A DNA stretch of 64,000 nucleotides from Prauserella rugosa. GTDB taxonomy: Bacteria; Actinomycetota; Actinomycetes; Mycobacteriales; Pseudonocardiaceae. The position numbers and the translations under genes are program-made. The notes beneath the pieces are model-generated. The model was not told where the DNA came from, did not search any database, and saw only the letters and a list, made by a program, of their open reading frames with translations. Shown one piece after another: positions 44,317 to 53,643 of this stretch (positions within the stretch are counted from its first letter, which is position 1; every line of letters begins with the position of its first letter). The stretch is from assembly GCF_000719975.1 (NCBI RefSeq), contig NZ_JOIJ01000014.1:1-64000 (forward strand), in the 5' to 3' direction.

Positions 44317-45714
44317 GTGGCAGCCGCAAAGACCGCAACCCGAAGCGGGACGAAGACAACGAGCGCCGCCGAGCAAGCGACAGCCGAGGAGACGGCGGCC
44401 GCCGACGGCGCCGAGGCGCCGGAAGCGACAGCGACCAAGCCTGCGCGCAAGACGGCCGCGAAGAAGTCTCCCGCCAAGTCCACCACTCGGAAGAAGGCGG
44501 CGGGCTCCGCCAAGTCGAAGAAGGGCGCCGAGAGCACCGACACCGAAGACCCGGATCTCGCCGTCGACGGCGCCGATGTCGAGGACGTCGACCTGTCCGA
44601 CCTCGATGTCGACGCGGTCGAGGTCGACGTCGTCGACGCGACCGTGACCGAGGAAGAGGCCGAGGACGCCGAGGCCGAGACCGAGGAGGCCGGGGCCGCC
44701 AAGAAGAAGCAGGCGACGGCCGACGGCGACTTCGTCTGGGACGAGGAGGAGTCCGAGGCTCTCCGCCAGGCCCGCAAGGACGCCGAGCTCACCGCGTCGG
44801 CCGACTCGGTGCGTGCGTACCTCAAGCAGATCGGCAAGGTCGCGCTGCTGAACGCCGAGGAGGAGGTGGAGCTCGCCAAGCGCATCGAGGCCGGGCTCTA
44901 CGCCGCCGAGCGCATGCGCGTCATCGAGGAGAAGGGTGAGAAGCTCACCACCCAGATGCGCCGCGACCTGAAGTGGATCATCCGCGACGGCGAGCGCGCC
45001 AAGAGCCACCTGCTCGAGGCGAACCTGCGTCTGGTCGTGTCGCTGGCCAAGCGCTACACCGGCCGTGGGATGGCGTTCCTGGACCTGATCCAGGAAGGCA
45101 ACCTGGGTCTGATCCGTGCGGTCGAGAAGTTCGACTACACGAAGGGCTTCAAGTTCTCCACCTACGCCACCTGGTGGATCCGGCAGGCGATCACCCGCGC
45201 GATGGCCGACCAGGCACGCACCATCCGTATCCCCGTGCACATGGTCGAGGTCATCAACAAGCTCGGGCGCATCCAGCGTGAGCTGCTCCAGGACCTGGGC
45301 CGCGAGCCCACTCCGGAGGAGCTCGCCAAGGAGATGGACATCTCCCCGGAGAAGGTCCTGGAGATCCAGCAGTACGCCCGTGAGCCGATCTCGCTCGACC
45401 AGACGATCGGCGACGAGGGCGACTCGCAGCTCGGCGACTTCATCGAGGACTCCGAGGCCGTCGTGGCCGTGGACGCCGTGTCGTTCACGCTGCTGCAGGA
45501 CCAGCTGCAGTCGGTGCTGCAGACGCTGTCCGAGCGCGAGGCGGGCGTGGTGCGCCTGCGCTTCGGCCTCACCGACGGCCAGCCGAGGACTTTAGACGAG
45601 ATCGGTCAGGTCTACGGGGTCACGCGCGAGCGGATCCGCCAGATCGAGTCGAAGACGATGTCCAAGCTGCGCCACCCGTCCCGGTCGCAGGTCCTGCGGG
45701 ACTACCTGGACTGA
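44317..45714 (+). CDS. sigA: Principal RNA polymerase sigma factor SigA (HrdB)
   Basis: A 465-residue group 1 sigma factor. The N-terminus is Lys/Ala-rich ([12 protein letters not shown]) then Asp/Glu-rich ([20 protein letters not shown]). Region 1.2 ([16 protein letters not shown]), region 2 ([31 protein letters not shown]), region 3 and region 4 ([20 protein letters not shown]) are intact. GTG 44317 has GAAAGG 6 bases upstream; ATG 44290 is an alternative. Codon 426 (45592-45594, Leu in QPRTLDEIG) is the rare TTA. A strong terminator follows. Confidence 0.97.
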   Translation: MAAAKTATRSGTKTTSAAEQATAEETAAADGAEAPEATATKPARKTAAKKSPAKSTTRKKAAGSAKSKKGAESTDTEDPDLAVDGADVEDVDLSDLDVDAVEVDVVDATVTEEEAEDAEAETEEAGAAKKKQATADGDFVWDEEESEALRQARKDAELTASADSVRAYLKQIGKVALLNAEEEVELAKRIEAGLYAAERMRVIEEKGEKLTTQMRRDLKWIIRDGERAKSHLLEANLRLVVSLAKRYTGRGMAFLDLIQEGNLGLIRAVEKFDYTKGFKFSTYATWWIRQAITRAMADQARTIRIPVHMVEVINKLGRIQRELLQDLGREPTPEELAKEMDISPEKVLEIQQYAREPISLDQTIGDEGDSQLGDFIEDSEAVVAVDAVSFTLLQDQLQSVLQTLSEREAGVVRLRFGLTDGQPRTLDEIGQVYGVTRERIRQIESKTMSKLRHPSRSQVLRDYLD

Positions 45715-45736
45715 TCGAGCCGGGCTCCACGAACGA

Positions 45737-45778
45737 CGAGAGGCGGCCGTCGACCTACGGGTCGGCGGCCGCCTCTCG
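45737..45778 (+). terminator. sigA terminator with C(UACG)G tetraloop
   Basis: A 19-bp stem (45737-45755 with 45760-45778, one G-U pair) closes a UACG loop by a C-G pair. C(UACG)G is an exceptionally stable tetraloop. It lies 22 bases after the sigA stop. Confidence 0.92.
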
Positions 45779-45945
45779 TGTCGTCGGCCCGAGTTCGCCG
45801 GCGGACCACTCGTCGGTGCGCCCGCCCGGCGTCCTCGCCGGCGCGGCGACCTGCGTCGTCCACAGCGGACGAATCAGGACGGATTCCCCGGATACATCGG
45901 GAAAATTCGGGCACCGTCCACTGCGGACGCAGGCCTCGAGCACCG

Positions 45946-46839
45946 TCACGGCGGTTCGCGCACGGACCGGTCGGTGTCCCCGGAACGCAGCAGGACGCCG
46001 CACACCACGGCGAGGATGCCGATCGCCTCCGGCACCGCGGGTACCTGTCCGAGCACCACGAGCCCGACGATCGTGGCCGTGACCGGCAGCAGGGCCAGCA
46101 GTACGGCGAACCGCGCCTGTCCGACCCGCCGCAGCACGACCTGGTCGAGGCCGTAGGGCACGACGGTCGACAGCAGGCCGACGCCGATGCCGAGCAGCAG
46201 CAGGTCCGGCGATCCCCACACCTGCCCCGTGCCGAGCGCCAGCGGGCTGAGCACGACCGTGGCGACCGTGAACCCGACCGCGAGACTGTCGATGCCGTTG
46301 CCGCCGAGCGCGACCTTCTTGCCGAGCACGATGTAGGCGGCCCACGCCGCGGCGGCGGCGAGCGCGAACGCCACGCCGGCCGGGCTGCCGCTCCACTGCA
46401 CGTCGGCGATCGCCAGCACACCGGCGACGACGAGCACCAGCGCCGCGAAGTCTCGCTTCGTGCGTGAGCCGAGCGCGGCGACCAGCACCGGTCCCACGAA
46501 CTCGATGGCGGTGGCCGTGCCGAGCGGCAACCGTGCGATCGCCTCGTAGTACACGACGTTCATCAGCGCCGTGACGATCCCGAACGTGCCGGCCAGCACC
46601 AGCGGCTTGCCCCGCCACGCCTGCCTGCCCGGCCTGCGCCATGCGAGAAGGATCACAGCGGCGCCGAGGCAGCGCAGCCAGGCCACTCCCGCCGGGGTCG
46701 AGGCGTCGAACAGCCACACCGCGATGGCCGCACCCACGTAGATCGAGATTCCGCTGAGAACGAACAGAGCCGGTGCCGGAACCGTGTCGATACGCCGTTT
46801 GGCCGCCGAGATGTCCACGTCGTCATGGTGCCTGAGCAC
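45946..46839 (-). CDS. EamA-family (DMT) membrane transporter
   Basis: A 297-residue membrane transporter with about ten segments in two EamA repeats: ALFVLSGISIYVGAAIAVWLF (first) and PAGVAFALAAAAAWAAYIVLGKK (second). The type is RhtA-like, exporters of amino acids or other metabolites. GTG 46839 (VLRHHDDVDIS) has AGGG 8 bases upstream; GTG 46818 is also possible. A longer frame to 47079 would overlap the upstream promoter region. The C-terminus ends SGDTDRSVREPP. Confidence 0.82.
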   Translation of the reverse strand: MLRHHDDVDISAAKRRIDTVPAPALFVLSGISIYVGAAIAVWLFDASTPAGVAWLRCLGAAVILLAWRRPGRQAWRGKPLVLAGTFGIVTALMNVVYYEAIARLPLGTATAIEFVGPVLVAALGSRTKRDFAALVLVVAGVLAIADVQWSGSPAGVAFALAAAAAWAAYIVLGKKVALGGNGIDSLAVGFTVATVVLSPLALGTGQVWGSPDLLLLGIGVGLLSTVVPYGLDQVVLRRVGQARFAVLLALLPVTATIVGLVVLGQVPAVPEAIGILAVVCGVLLRSGDTDRSVREPP

Positions 46840-47069
46840 CGAAAACGCCCTGCTGAGGGCCTGCTGTGCGGTGATGTGGGCGACGGCGGTGCGACGCCTG
46901 GAGTAATGCGACGTGACACAGCTCCCACCGGCGTGGGAACACTTGCGGACGTGGAAACGTCTGTAAGAGTGGAAGCAGCGAACGACGAAGTCGGCCGGCC
47001 CGGCCGGTTCGTTCTCGCGGCTGAATTGATGGCATCGGTTCGCCGATGCCGGGACGGAGGGAGACTCCC

Positions 47070-47249
47070 ATGACTTCACCGACGCTCACCCGCCCCGAAC
47101 TGACCCGCGCGGACCGCTGCGACCGGTGCGGAGCCGCCGCCCAGCTGCGGGCGGTACTCCCCAGCGGTGGCGAACTGCTCTTCTGCGGACACCACGGCCG
47201 CGAGTACGAGGCCAAGCTCAAGGAGATCGAGGCCGACATCCAGCAATGA
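47070..47249 (+). CDS. Small zinc-finger-like protein (DUF7455 type)
   Basis: A 59-residue protein with CDRCG (17-21) and FCGHH (38-42), fitting a small metal-binding knuckle, followed by a charged helix. It resembles a conserved small actinobacterial family found near sigA. ATG 47070 has GGAGGGAG about 7 bases upstream. A strong terminator follows at 47305-47343. Confidence 0.8.
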   Translation: MTSPTLTRPELTRADRCDRCGAAAQLRAVLPSGGELLFCGHHGREYEAKLKEIEADIQQ

Positions 47250-47304
47250 GCCATCACCAGCCGTGAGCACGGCGTGAGGTGATCGGGGCGACCCGACATC
47301 ACGA

Positions 47305-47343
47305 ACGAAGGGGCGGAACCCACGACGGGTTCCGCCCCTTCGT
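47305..47343 (+). terminator. 17-bp terminator hairpin after the small zinc-finger gene
   Basis: A perfect 17-bp stem (ACGAAGGGGCGGAACCC and its complement) with loop ACGAC starts 56 bases after the stop. It may also serve the convergent helicase gene. Confidence 0.9.
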
Positions 47344-47423
47344 CATGACGGCCCTCGTGAACGGCCCTGAGTACGACCCACAGCGCGACGCCGGCCGCAG
47401 CCGACGACGGGGCCCATCGGCGG

Positions 47424-49205
47424 TCACCACGAACGCAGCGTGGCGATCCGCTCCTCCAGCTGCTCGATGGTGGCCATGGCCGTCGGCGGCCCGCCGCAGA
47501 TCCTGCGCAGCTCGTTGTGGATGGCGCCGTGCGGCTTGCGCGTGCGGTGGTGGTAGACGCCCACGAGCGTGTTCAGCTCCTTGCGCAGCGCGTGGATCCG
47601 CTCCCCGACCGCCTGCGGCTTGGGCGCCGGCTCGGGCTCCGGTTCGGCCTTCTGGGGCTTGCGGCGTTTCTCGTCGGCGAGCTGCTCCTCCTGCCGCTTG
47701 CGCAGCAGGGCCCGCACCTGGTCGGGCTCCAGCAGCCCCGGCAGGCCGAGGTACTCCTGTTCCTCCTCGCTGCCGGAGAACACGGCGGTGCCGAACGAGT
47801 TGCCGTCGTAGATCACCTGGTCGAGCTCGGCCGAGGCGCCGAGCGAGGTGAACGCCTTCTCCTCCTCGCCGGGCTCGTCCTCCGTCCGGTTGGCCGCCAC
47901 GAGCAGTTCGTCGTCCCAGCCGTCGGACTCCCGATGCGGTTTGCCGAGCACGTGGTCCCGCTCGGCCTCGAGTTCACTGGCCAGTTCGAGCAGCACGGGC
48001 ACACTCGGCAGGAAGATGCTCGCCGTCTCCCCCGGCTGCCTGGCACGCACGAAACGGCCGATGGCCTGGGCGAAGAACAGCGGCGTCGAGGCGCTGGTGG
48101 CGTACACGCCGACGGCCAGCCGCGGCACGTCGACGCCTTCGGACACCATCCGCACGGCCACCAGCCAGCGCTCGGTGGACTCCGAGAACTCCCCGATGCG
48201 CTTGGTGGCCTTCGGATCGTCCGAGAGCACGACCACGGGCTGCTCACCCGAGATCCGCTGCAGGATCTTCGCGTAGGCACGCGCCGAGTCCTGGTCGGTG
48301 GCGATGACCAGACCGCCCGCATCGGGCAGGCCGCCCGAACGCAGCTGCGTCAACCGGGTGTCGGCGGCCTGCAGCACCGACGGCACCCACTCGCCGCCCG
48401 GATCGAGCGCCGTGCGCCACGCCCGCGCCGTCTGCTCGGCCGTCAGGGGCTCGCCGAGCCGCGCCGTGAACTCGTCGCCCGCGCTCGTACGCCACGACGC
48501 CTCGCCCGAGTAGGCGAGGAACACCACCGGACGCACGACACCGTCGGCCAGCGCGTCGGCGTAGTTGTACGTGCTGTCGGCCTTGCTGCGCAGCGAACCG
48601 TCGGCGTCCGGCTCATAGGTGACGAACGGGATCGGGGAGTCGTCGCTGCGGAACGGTGTACCGGTCAGCGCGAGCCTGCGCACCGCGGGCGTGAACGCCT
48701 CCTCGACCGCCTCACCCCAGGACTTCGCATCCCCCGCGTGGTGGATCTCGTCGAGGATGACCAGGGTCTTGCGGTTCTCCGTGCGCACCCGGTGCAGGTT
48801 CGGATGGGCCGCCACCTGCGCGTAGGTGACCGCGACACCCTGGTAGTCCGAGGAGGTTACGCCGGTGGTGTTGCGGAAGTTCGAGTCGATGGCGATCCCG
48901 GCGTGCGCCGCAGACGCCGCCCACTGGTGCTTCAGGTGCTCGGTCGGCGTGACGATCGTGATGACCTCGACCGTGCGGTCCGAGAGCAGCTCGGCCGCGA
49001 CCCGGAGCCCGAACACCGTCTTTCCCGCACCCGGCGTCGCGACCGCGAGGAAGTCCTTCGGCCGCTGGGTGAGGTACTTGGTCAGGGCCCTCCGCTGCCA
49101 GGCGCGCAGCGGGCGAGCGGTCGCATCGCTCTGCGGTTCGGGCGCGGCAACCGCGCGTTCGGCGTGCTGGGTCCGAGCCGCCTCATGGCCTGACGTCGCC
49201 GACAA
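47424..49205 (-). CDS. DEAD/DEAH-like superfamily 2 helicase
   Basis: A 593-residue SF2 helicase. Motif I is ATPGAGKT (56-63), motif II DEIHHAGD (152-159), motif III-like ALTGTPFRSD, motif V SEGVDVPRLAVGVY and motif VI QAIGRFVRAR. The C-terminus (about 490-593) has an acidic, Pro-rich linker and a coiled, positively charged end. It may act in DNA repair or RNA metabolism. The start TTG 49205 has GGGGAG 10 bases upstream; the frame is open far upstream but overlaps the divergent YihY gene. It is annotated as a helicase next to sigA in mycobacteria. Confidence 0.88.
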   Translation of the reverse strand: MSATSGHEAARTQHAERAVAAPEPQSDATARPLRAWQRRALTKYLTQRPKDFLAVATPGAGKTVFGLRVAAELLSDRTVEVITIVTPTEHLKHQWAASAAHAGIAIDSNFRNTTGVTSSDYQGVAVTYAQVAAHPNLHRVRTENRKTLVILDEIHHAGDAKSWGEAVEEAFTPAVRRLALTGTPFRSDDSPIPFVTYEPDADGSLRSKADSTYNYADALADGVVRPVVFLAYSGEASWRTSAGDEFTARLGEPLTAEQTARAWRTALDPGGEWVPSVLQAADTRLTQLRSGGLPDAGGLVIATDQDSARAYAKILQRISGEQPVVVLSDDPKATKRIGEFSESTERWLVAVRMVSEGVDVPRLAVGVYATSASTPLFFAQAIGRFVRARQPGETASIFLPSVPVLLELASELEAERDHVLGKPHRESDGWDDELLVAANRTEDEPGEEEKAFTSLGASAELDQVIYDGNSFGTAVFSGSEEEQEYLGLPGLLEPDQVRALLRKRQEEQLADEKRRKPQKAEPEPEPAPKPQAVGERIHALRKELNTLVGVYHHRTRKPHGAIHNELRRICGGPPTAMATIEQLEERIATLRSW

Positions 49206-49511
49206 AGCCGATGCACTCCCCTTCCCACCAGGACCGATGACCTGCGCCGACGACCGGAACCTGGGCCTCTCCCCCGCCCGGCGGCCGCCCTGGCCACGGT
49301 CGTCACACAGCAAAACCCTCACGCGGCAGGCCGGCTCCGGCGGCGGCCGTCGTGGTGAGGGCGCGTCGGAAAGAGTACCTGGCCGGTCCGACGAGTCCCG
49401 GCCTCGCCCACGGCCGCCGACGCCACCGCGAGGGCACTGCCACGGCCTTTTCGTGCGACACGCCGAGCCCCGATCGCATGGCCGGACGCGCCGTCGCGAA
49501 CCGGATGGACC
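49206..49511. other. 306-bp divergent intergenic region, no gene seen
   Basis: This lies between the helicase start and the YihY start. I see no gene, strong hairpin or operator. It presumably carries both promoters. Confidence 0.6.
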
Positions 49512-50918
49512 ATGCTGGGACCCGCCATGAACGGACAGCACACGCACCGCGCCTCCGGCGACGAGGGCCCAGACGGTCCCGAGGGCCCCCGCGGCTCCGG
49601 CGGGACCGGCGGGACCGGCAGGTCCGGCGAGGGCGCGTCCCGCCCTGCGCCGAAGGCCAAGGTCAAGCGCAAGGGACCACTGCGCCTGCTCGGCCGCACC
49701 ATGAACAAGGCGTGGGAAGGCAACATCTTCTCCGAGGCCGCCGAGGCCGCGTTCTGGCAGACCCTGTCCCTGCCGCCGTTGCTGCTGGGGCTGCTGGGCT
49801 CCATCGGGTACATCGGCGACTGGTTCGGCCAGCGCGTCGTGCAACAGGTGCACGACAACATCATCGGCTTCACCGACACGATCTTCTCCGAGAGCGTCGT
49901 CCACCGGATCATCGAACCGACGGTCGACGACATCCTCACCACCGGCAAGGGCGAGATCGTGTCCGTGGGCTTCCTGATCTCGCTGTGGGCGGGATCGTCG
50001 GCGATGTCGTCGTTCGTCGACGCGATCACCGTCGCCCACGACCAGTACGGGGTACGCAACGAGGTGTGGCAGCGGATCTTCGCGCTGCTGCTGTACATGG
50101 CGAGCCTGGCGCTGCTGGTGATCGGCCTGCCGATCATCGCGATCGGCCCCGAACTGCTGCCGGAGTTCTTCCCCGAAGGATGGCGGCCGACGATCGCCGA
50201 GTGGGTCGGCAGACTCTACTACCCGACCGTCGCGCTCATCCTGGTGCTGGCCCTGGCCACGCTGTACAAGCTGTCCCTGCCGCGGAAGCTGCCGTGGCAC
50301 CGCGGCCTGCCGGGTGCGGTGCTGGCCATGGTGATCTTCCTGCTCTCCAGCGTCGGCCTGCGCCTGTACATCGGCTGGATCACCACCACCGGCTACACCT
50401 ACGGCGCACTGGCCACCCCGATCGCGTTCCTGTTGTTCGCCTTCTTCATCGGGCTGGCGATCGTCGCGGGCGCCTACTTCAACAGCGCCATCCAGGAACT
50501 GTGGCCCGCCAAGCCCACGCGCAGGCAACGCCGCGCCTGGCAACGGCTCGAACGGGAACGGGCCGCCGAACGGCTCAAGGCGCAGTCGGGTCCGAGCCTG
50601 TGGGAGCGCACCACGATCCCGCTGCGCAGGCCGCGCAGGAACGGCGGCGCGGCCGGCACCGAGAACAGCTCCGGTTCCGAATCCGGTTCCGAATCCGGTT
50701 CCGAATCCGGAACCGGCGCGGACACCGAGTCCGGGAGCGGCTCGCCGGCGTCCGACATCCCGGCGCCCGACCACGACGCGCCCAACGGCACTGCACCCCC
50801 CGGCCAGAAACCCCACCGCGAGACACCCCACCGCCAGACGCTCCACGGCAAGGACCGGGGGCAGACCGGCACGCCCGGTACACCCGACTCACCCGCCGAG
50901 GGCAAACCCGGCGGGTGA
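49512..50918 (+). CDS. YihY/BrkB-family inner membrane protein
   Basis: A 468-residue membrane protein of the YihY/BrkB family. A collagen-like Gly-rich N-terminus (GPDGPEGPRGSGGTGGTG, about 19-36) precedes about six to seven membrane segments (82-340). A polar tail of about 120 residues includes three SGSE units from a 12-bp tandem repeat at 50676-50711. Function is unknown; BrkB-like proteins have been linked to virulence or transport with little proof. ATG 49512 or ATG 49527 may be the start. It matches Rv2707. Confidence 0.85.
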   Translation: MLGPAMNGQHTHRASGDEGPDGPEGPRGSGGTGGTGRSGEGASRPAPKAKVKRKGPLRLLGRTMNKAWEGNIFSEAAEAAFWQTLSLPPLLLGLLGSIGYIGDWFGQRVVQQVHDNIIGFTDTIFSESVVHRIIEPTVDDILTTGKGEIVSVGFLISLWAGSSAMSSFVDAITVAHDQYGVRNEVWQRIFALLLYMASLALLVIGLPIIAIGPELLPEFFPEGWRPTIAEWVGRLYYPTVALILVLALATLYKLSLPRKLPWHRGLPGAVLAMVIFLLSSVGLRLYIGWITTTGYTYGALATPIAFLLFAFFIGLAIVAGAYFNSAIQELWPAKPTRRQRRAWQRLERERAAERLKAQSGPSLWERTTIPLRRPRRNGGAAGTENSSGSESGSESGSESGTGADTESGSGSPASDIPAPDHDAPNGTAPPGQKPHRETPHRQTLHGKDRGQTGTPGTPDSPAEGKPGG

Positions 50919-50960
50919 GCGTGTGAACCGGCCCGGCGGAGCCGGGAGAGGCGCGGCGGC

Positions 50961-51209
50961 CTACTCGTCGCCGCCGGGCGGGAGGTTCTCGAAGATCTTC
51001 TTGCAGTCGGGGCACACCGGCGAGCCGGGCTTGGCCGACTTGGTCACGGGGAACACCTCACCGCACAGCGCCACCACGTGCGTGCCCATGACCGCGCTCT
51101 CGGCGATCTTGTTCTTCTTCACGTAGTGGAACACCTCGGGCCGGTCGTCCTCGGTGCTCTCGGTGCCCTCGGGGCGAGTGTCGACATCAGGCAGTGTTGC
51201 AGTGCTCAT
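50961..51209 (-). CDS. DUF3039 zinc-ribbon-like protein
   Basis: An 82-residue protein of the DUF3039 family. The conserved part (FHYVKKNKIAESAVMGTHVVALCGEV) is followed by a likely metal site, CGEVF...CPDCKK. Function is unknown. ATG 51209. The stop is followed by the end of the YihY gene on the other strand (42 bases). It matches Rv2708c. Confidence 0.86.
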   Translation of the reverse strand: MSTATLPDVDTRPEGTESTEDDRPEVFHYVKKNKIAESAVMGTHVVALCGEVFPVTKSAKPGSPVCPDCKKIFENLPPGGDE

Positions 51210-51269
51210 AGGCACAGTTTGCCACCCGCGGCCCCCGGCGGGCGGACCGATGGGCCAGGATTGCGCACC

Positions 51270-52211
51270 GTGACGAGTACATCCCGCCCTGCCGCCTCCG
51301 TACCCGTGACGCCGTCGGACGAGGTCGCCGACGCGCTGGAGGCCGGACGCCCCGTCGTCGCCCTCGAGAGCACGATCCTCTCGCACGGACTTCCGCCGGG
51401 GCGCAATCTCCGGGTCGGCGAGCGACTCGAGGACACCGTGCGTGCGGCCGGCGCGGTTCCCGCGACGATCGCCGTGCTCGACGGCCGCGCGCTCGTCGGG
51501 CTCACGCGGCCCCAGCTGGAGCGCGTGTGCGCCGCCGATGCCGACCTCGACAAGCTTTCGGCCCGCGACCTGGGTCCCGCGCTGGCCGGCGGCACCTCCG
51601 GGGCGACGACGGTCGCCAGTACCTCGGTGCTGGCCCACGCCGCCGGCATCGGGGTCTTCGCCACCGGTGGCATCGGTGGGGTGCACCTGCCCGCGCCCGG
51701 CGAGACCGCCACGTGGGACGTCTCGGCCGACCTCGGCGTCCTCGGCCGCGTCCCGGTGCTGGTCGTGTGCTCGGGCATGAAGTCGATCCTCGACATCCCC
51801 GCCACCCTGGAGGTCCTGGAGACCGGATCGGTGCCGGTCCTGGGCTACGGCGTCGACGAGTTCCCCGCCTTCTACCTGCGCTCCTCCGGGCTCCCCGTGC
51901 CGCACCGCGTCGACGATCCGGAGCAGGTCGCCGCCGTGGTCGCCGCGCACCGTGCGCTGTCACCGTCGGGTGTGCTGCTGGCCAATCCCGTGCCCGAGAC
52001 CGCCGAGATGGACCGCGACCTGCACGACCGGCTGCTGGCCGAGGGGCTCGAGAAGGTCGCCCGGGCGGGCACCACCGGCGCCGACGTCACCCCCGTGCTC
52101 CTCGAGCACTTCCACACCGCCTCGAACGGGGTGAGCCTCGACGCGAACGAGGAACTCGTCGTCGCGAACGCCGCGCTCGCCGCCCGGGTCGCCGTGGAGC
52201 TCGCCCGATGA
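51270..52211 (+). CDS. psuG: Pseudouridine-5'-phosphate glycosidase
   Basis: A 313-residue PsuG that breaks the C-C glycosidic bond of pseudouridine 5'-phosphate to uracil and ribose 5-phosphate. Seen: ALESTILSHGLP (31-42), GTSGATTVAST (108-118), FATGGIGGVHLP (130-141) and the catalytic lysine K171 in CSGMKSILDI. The family end ANPVPETAEM is present. GTG 51270 has AGGA 9 bases upstream. Its stop TGA overlaps the kinase ATG by four bases (ATGA). Confidence 0.92.
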   Translation: MTSTSRPAASVPVTPSDEVADALEAGRPVVALESTILSHGLPPGRNLRVGERLEDTVRAAGAVPATIAVLDGRALVGLTRPQLERVCAADADLDKLSARDLGPALAGGTSGATTVASTSVLAHAAGIGVFATGGIGGVHLPAPGETATWDVSADLGVLGRVPVLVVCSGMKSILDIPATLEVLETGSVPVLGYGVDEFPAFYLRSSGLPVPHRVDDPEQVAAVVAAHRALSPSGVLLANPVPETAEMDRDLHDRLLAEGLEKVARAGTTGADVTPVLLEHFHTASNGVSLDANEELVVANAALAARVAVELAR

Positions 52212-53104
52212 GGATCGTCGTGGTCGGAGACGCCGGCCTGGACGTCGTGGCCCGGCACGACGGGCCGCTCGTGCACGGCGGTGACACCCGCGCCCGCGTC
52301 GGGCTGACCGGTGGCGGAGCGGGCGCCAACACGGCGCTGTGGCTGCGGGCCGCGGGCGCCGAGGCGGTCCTGATGGCCCGGGTCGGCGACGACCCCGGCG
52401 GCCGCCTCCTGCGCGCGGAACTGGAGACGGCGGGCGTGCACTGCGCGTTCGCGGTCGACGCCGAGGCGACCACATGCTGCGTGGTGGTGCTCGTCGACGC
52501 CGACGGCCAGCGGACGATGCTGCCCGACCGCGGCGCGAACAAGCGGTTCAGCCCGTCGGACGTCGAACGGGTGGCCCCGACCGCCTTCGCCGGGGCCGAG
52601 CATCTGCACCTGTCCGGCTACGTGCTGCTCGACCCGTCCTCCCGGCCTGCGGGGCTGGCCGCGCTGGAGGCCGCGCGGGCCGCGGGGCTGACCACGTCGG
52701 TCGATCCCCAGGCCGCGGCGCTCATCACCGACCCGGACGCGTTCCTGGCCGACGTCCGCGGCGTCGACCTGCTGCTGCCGAACGCCGCCGAACTGGCGGC
52801 GCTGACCGGTGACGGGTCGCCGGAGTCGGCGTCGACACTGCTCACCCACGTGGGCGCGGTCGCGGTGACCACCGGCCTCGACGGCGCCAGCTGGGTGGAC
52901 GGCGACGGCATCCAGGCCGTGCCCGCACAACCGGTGGACTGCGTGGACAGCACCGGTGCCGGCGACGCGTTCAACGCGGGACTGCTCACCGCGTGGCTGC
53001 GCGGGGAACCGGTGCACCGGCGTCTGGAAGCGGGGGTCCGGATGGGTGCCGCGGTCGTCGGCCGGGTCGGCGCCCAGCCTGCTCCGGAGACACTGCACGC
53101 CTGA
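52208..53104 (+). CDS. psuK: PfkB-family sugar kinase (pseudouridine kinase candidate)
   Basis: A 298-residue PfkB kinase. The N-terminal GGGAGANTALWLRAAGA (35-51) and the C-terminal DSTGAGDAFNAGLL motif with the catalytic Asp are clear. Overlap with psuG makes pseudouridine 5-phosphorylation the probable role; ribokinase-type activity is possible. The two genes likely recycle pseudouridine from RNA decay. ATG 52208. Confidence 0.85.
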   Translation: MRIVVVGDAGLDVVARHDGPLVHGGDTRARVGLTGGGAGANTALWLRAAGAEAVLMARVGDDPGGRLLRAELETAGVHCAFAVDAEATTCCVVVLVDADGQRTMLPDRGANKRFSPSDVERVAPTAFAGAEHLHLSGYVLLDPSSRPAGLAALEAARAAGLTTSVDPQAAALITDPDAFLADVRGVDLLLPNAAELAALTGDGSPESASTLLTHVGAVAVTTGLDGASWVDGDGIQAVPAQPVDCVDSTGAGDAFNAGLLTAWLRGEPVHRRLEAGVRMGAAVVGRVGAQPAPETLHA

Positions 53105-53148
53105 CCGCACGGTCCGCAGGCACCGCGGTCCTCGCGGCTCGTGAGCGG

Positions 53149-53526
53149 TCAGCCGCCGGCAGGCCGATCCGTGCCCTGCCCGTCGGCGGGGGCGTCCACG
53201 TCGATCACCTGGTGCGGCTCGATGGCCGGTTCCGGCGCCGCCTCGATCTTCCTGTGCTCGCGCTGGTACCGGTTGGCCTCCTCGGACTTGCGAGGCGGCC
53301 GGTCGTTCGCGATCAGCACGGCGACCCACGGCAACGGGATCGACAGCACCAACAGGGCCAGCGCGAGCCACCACGTCTGGTAGAAGATCCCGGCCAGGAT
53401 CAGGCACGGGAACCGCATGCCCATGGTGAACATGTACTTGCGCTTGCGGGCCGCGAGCTCGTCGTCGTAGGAGGGCGCGGCCTCGGTGATCAGAACCGGG
53501 TCGCCGGACCTGTCGCGTTCTTCCAC
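53149..53526 (-). CDS. DUF3099 small membrane protein
   Basis: A 125-residue DUF3099 protein with ITEAAPSYDDELAARKRKYM (18-37) and two membrane segments (about 41-56 and 58-76). The C-terminus is polar. Function is unknown. GTG 53526 is chosen because GGAGGT lies 7 bases upstream; GTGs at 53541 and 53535 are within the ribosome-binding stretch. It is convergent with psuK. Confidence 0.8.
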   Translation of the reverse strand: MEERDRSGDPVLITEAAPSYDDELAARKRKYMFTMGMRFPCLILAGIFYQTWWLALALLVLSIPLPWVAVLIANDRPPRKSEEANRYQREHRKIEAAPEPAIEPHQVIDVDAPADGQGTDRPAGG

Positions 53527-53643
53527 CGACCTCACCTCCACCGATCCATCGTCCCACCACGGCGGCCGTCCGGACAGGCGGGGAGGCCACACCACCGCCG
53601 GTGACCGCGCCCCGGCCGGACGGGCGTGCGACGATGACCCACT

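Noticed and set aside
47424..50846. An 1140-codon helicase protein
   Set aside because: The extra N-terminal part is antisense to the YihY gene and is Arg/Gly-rich without motifs. The helicase proper begins near 49205.
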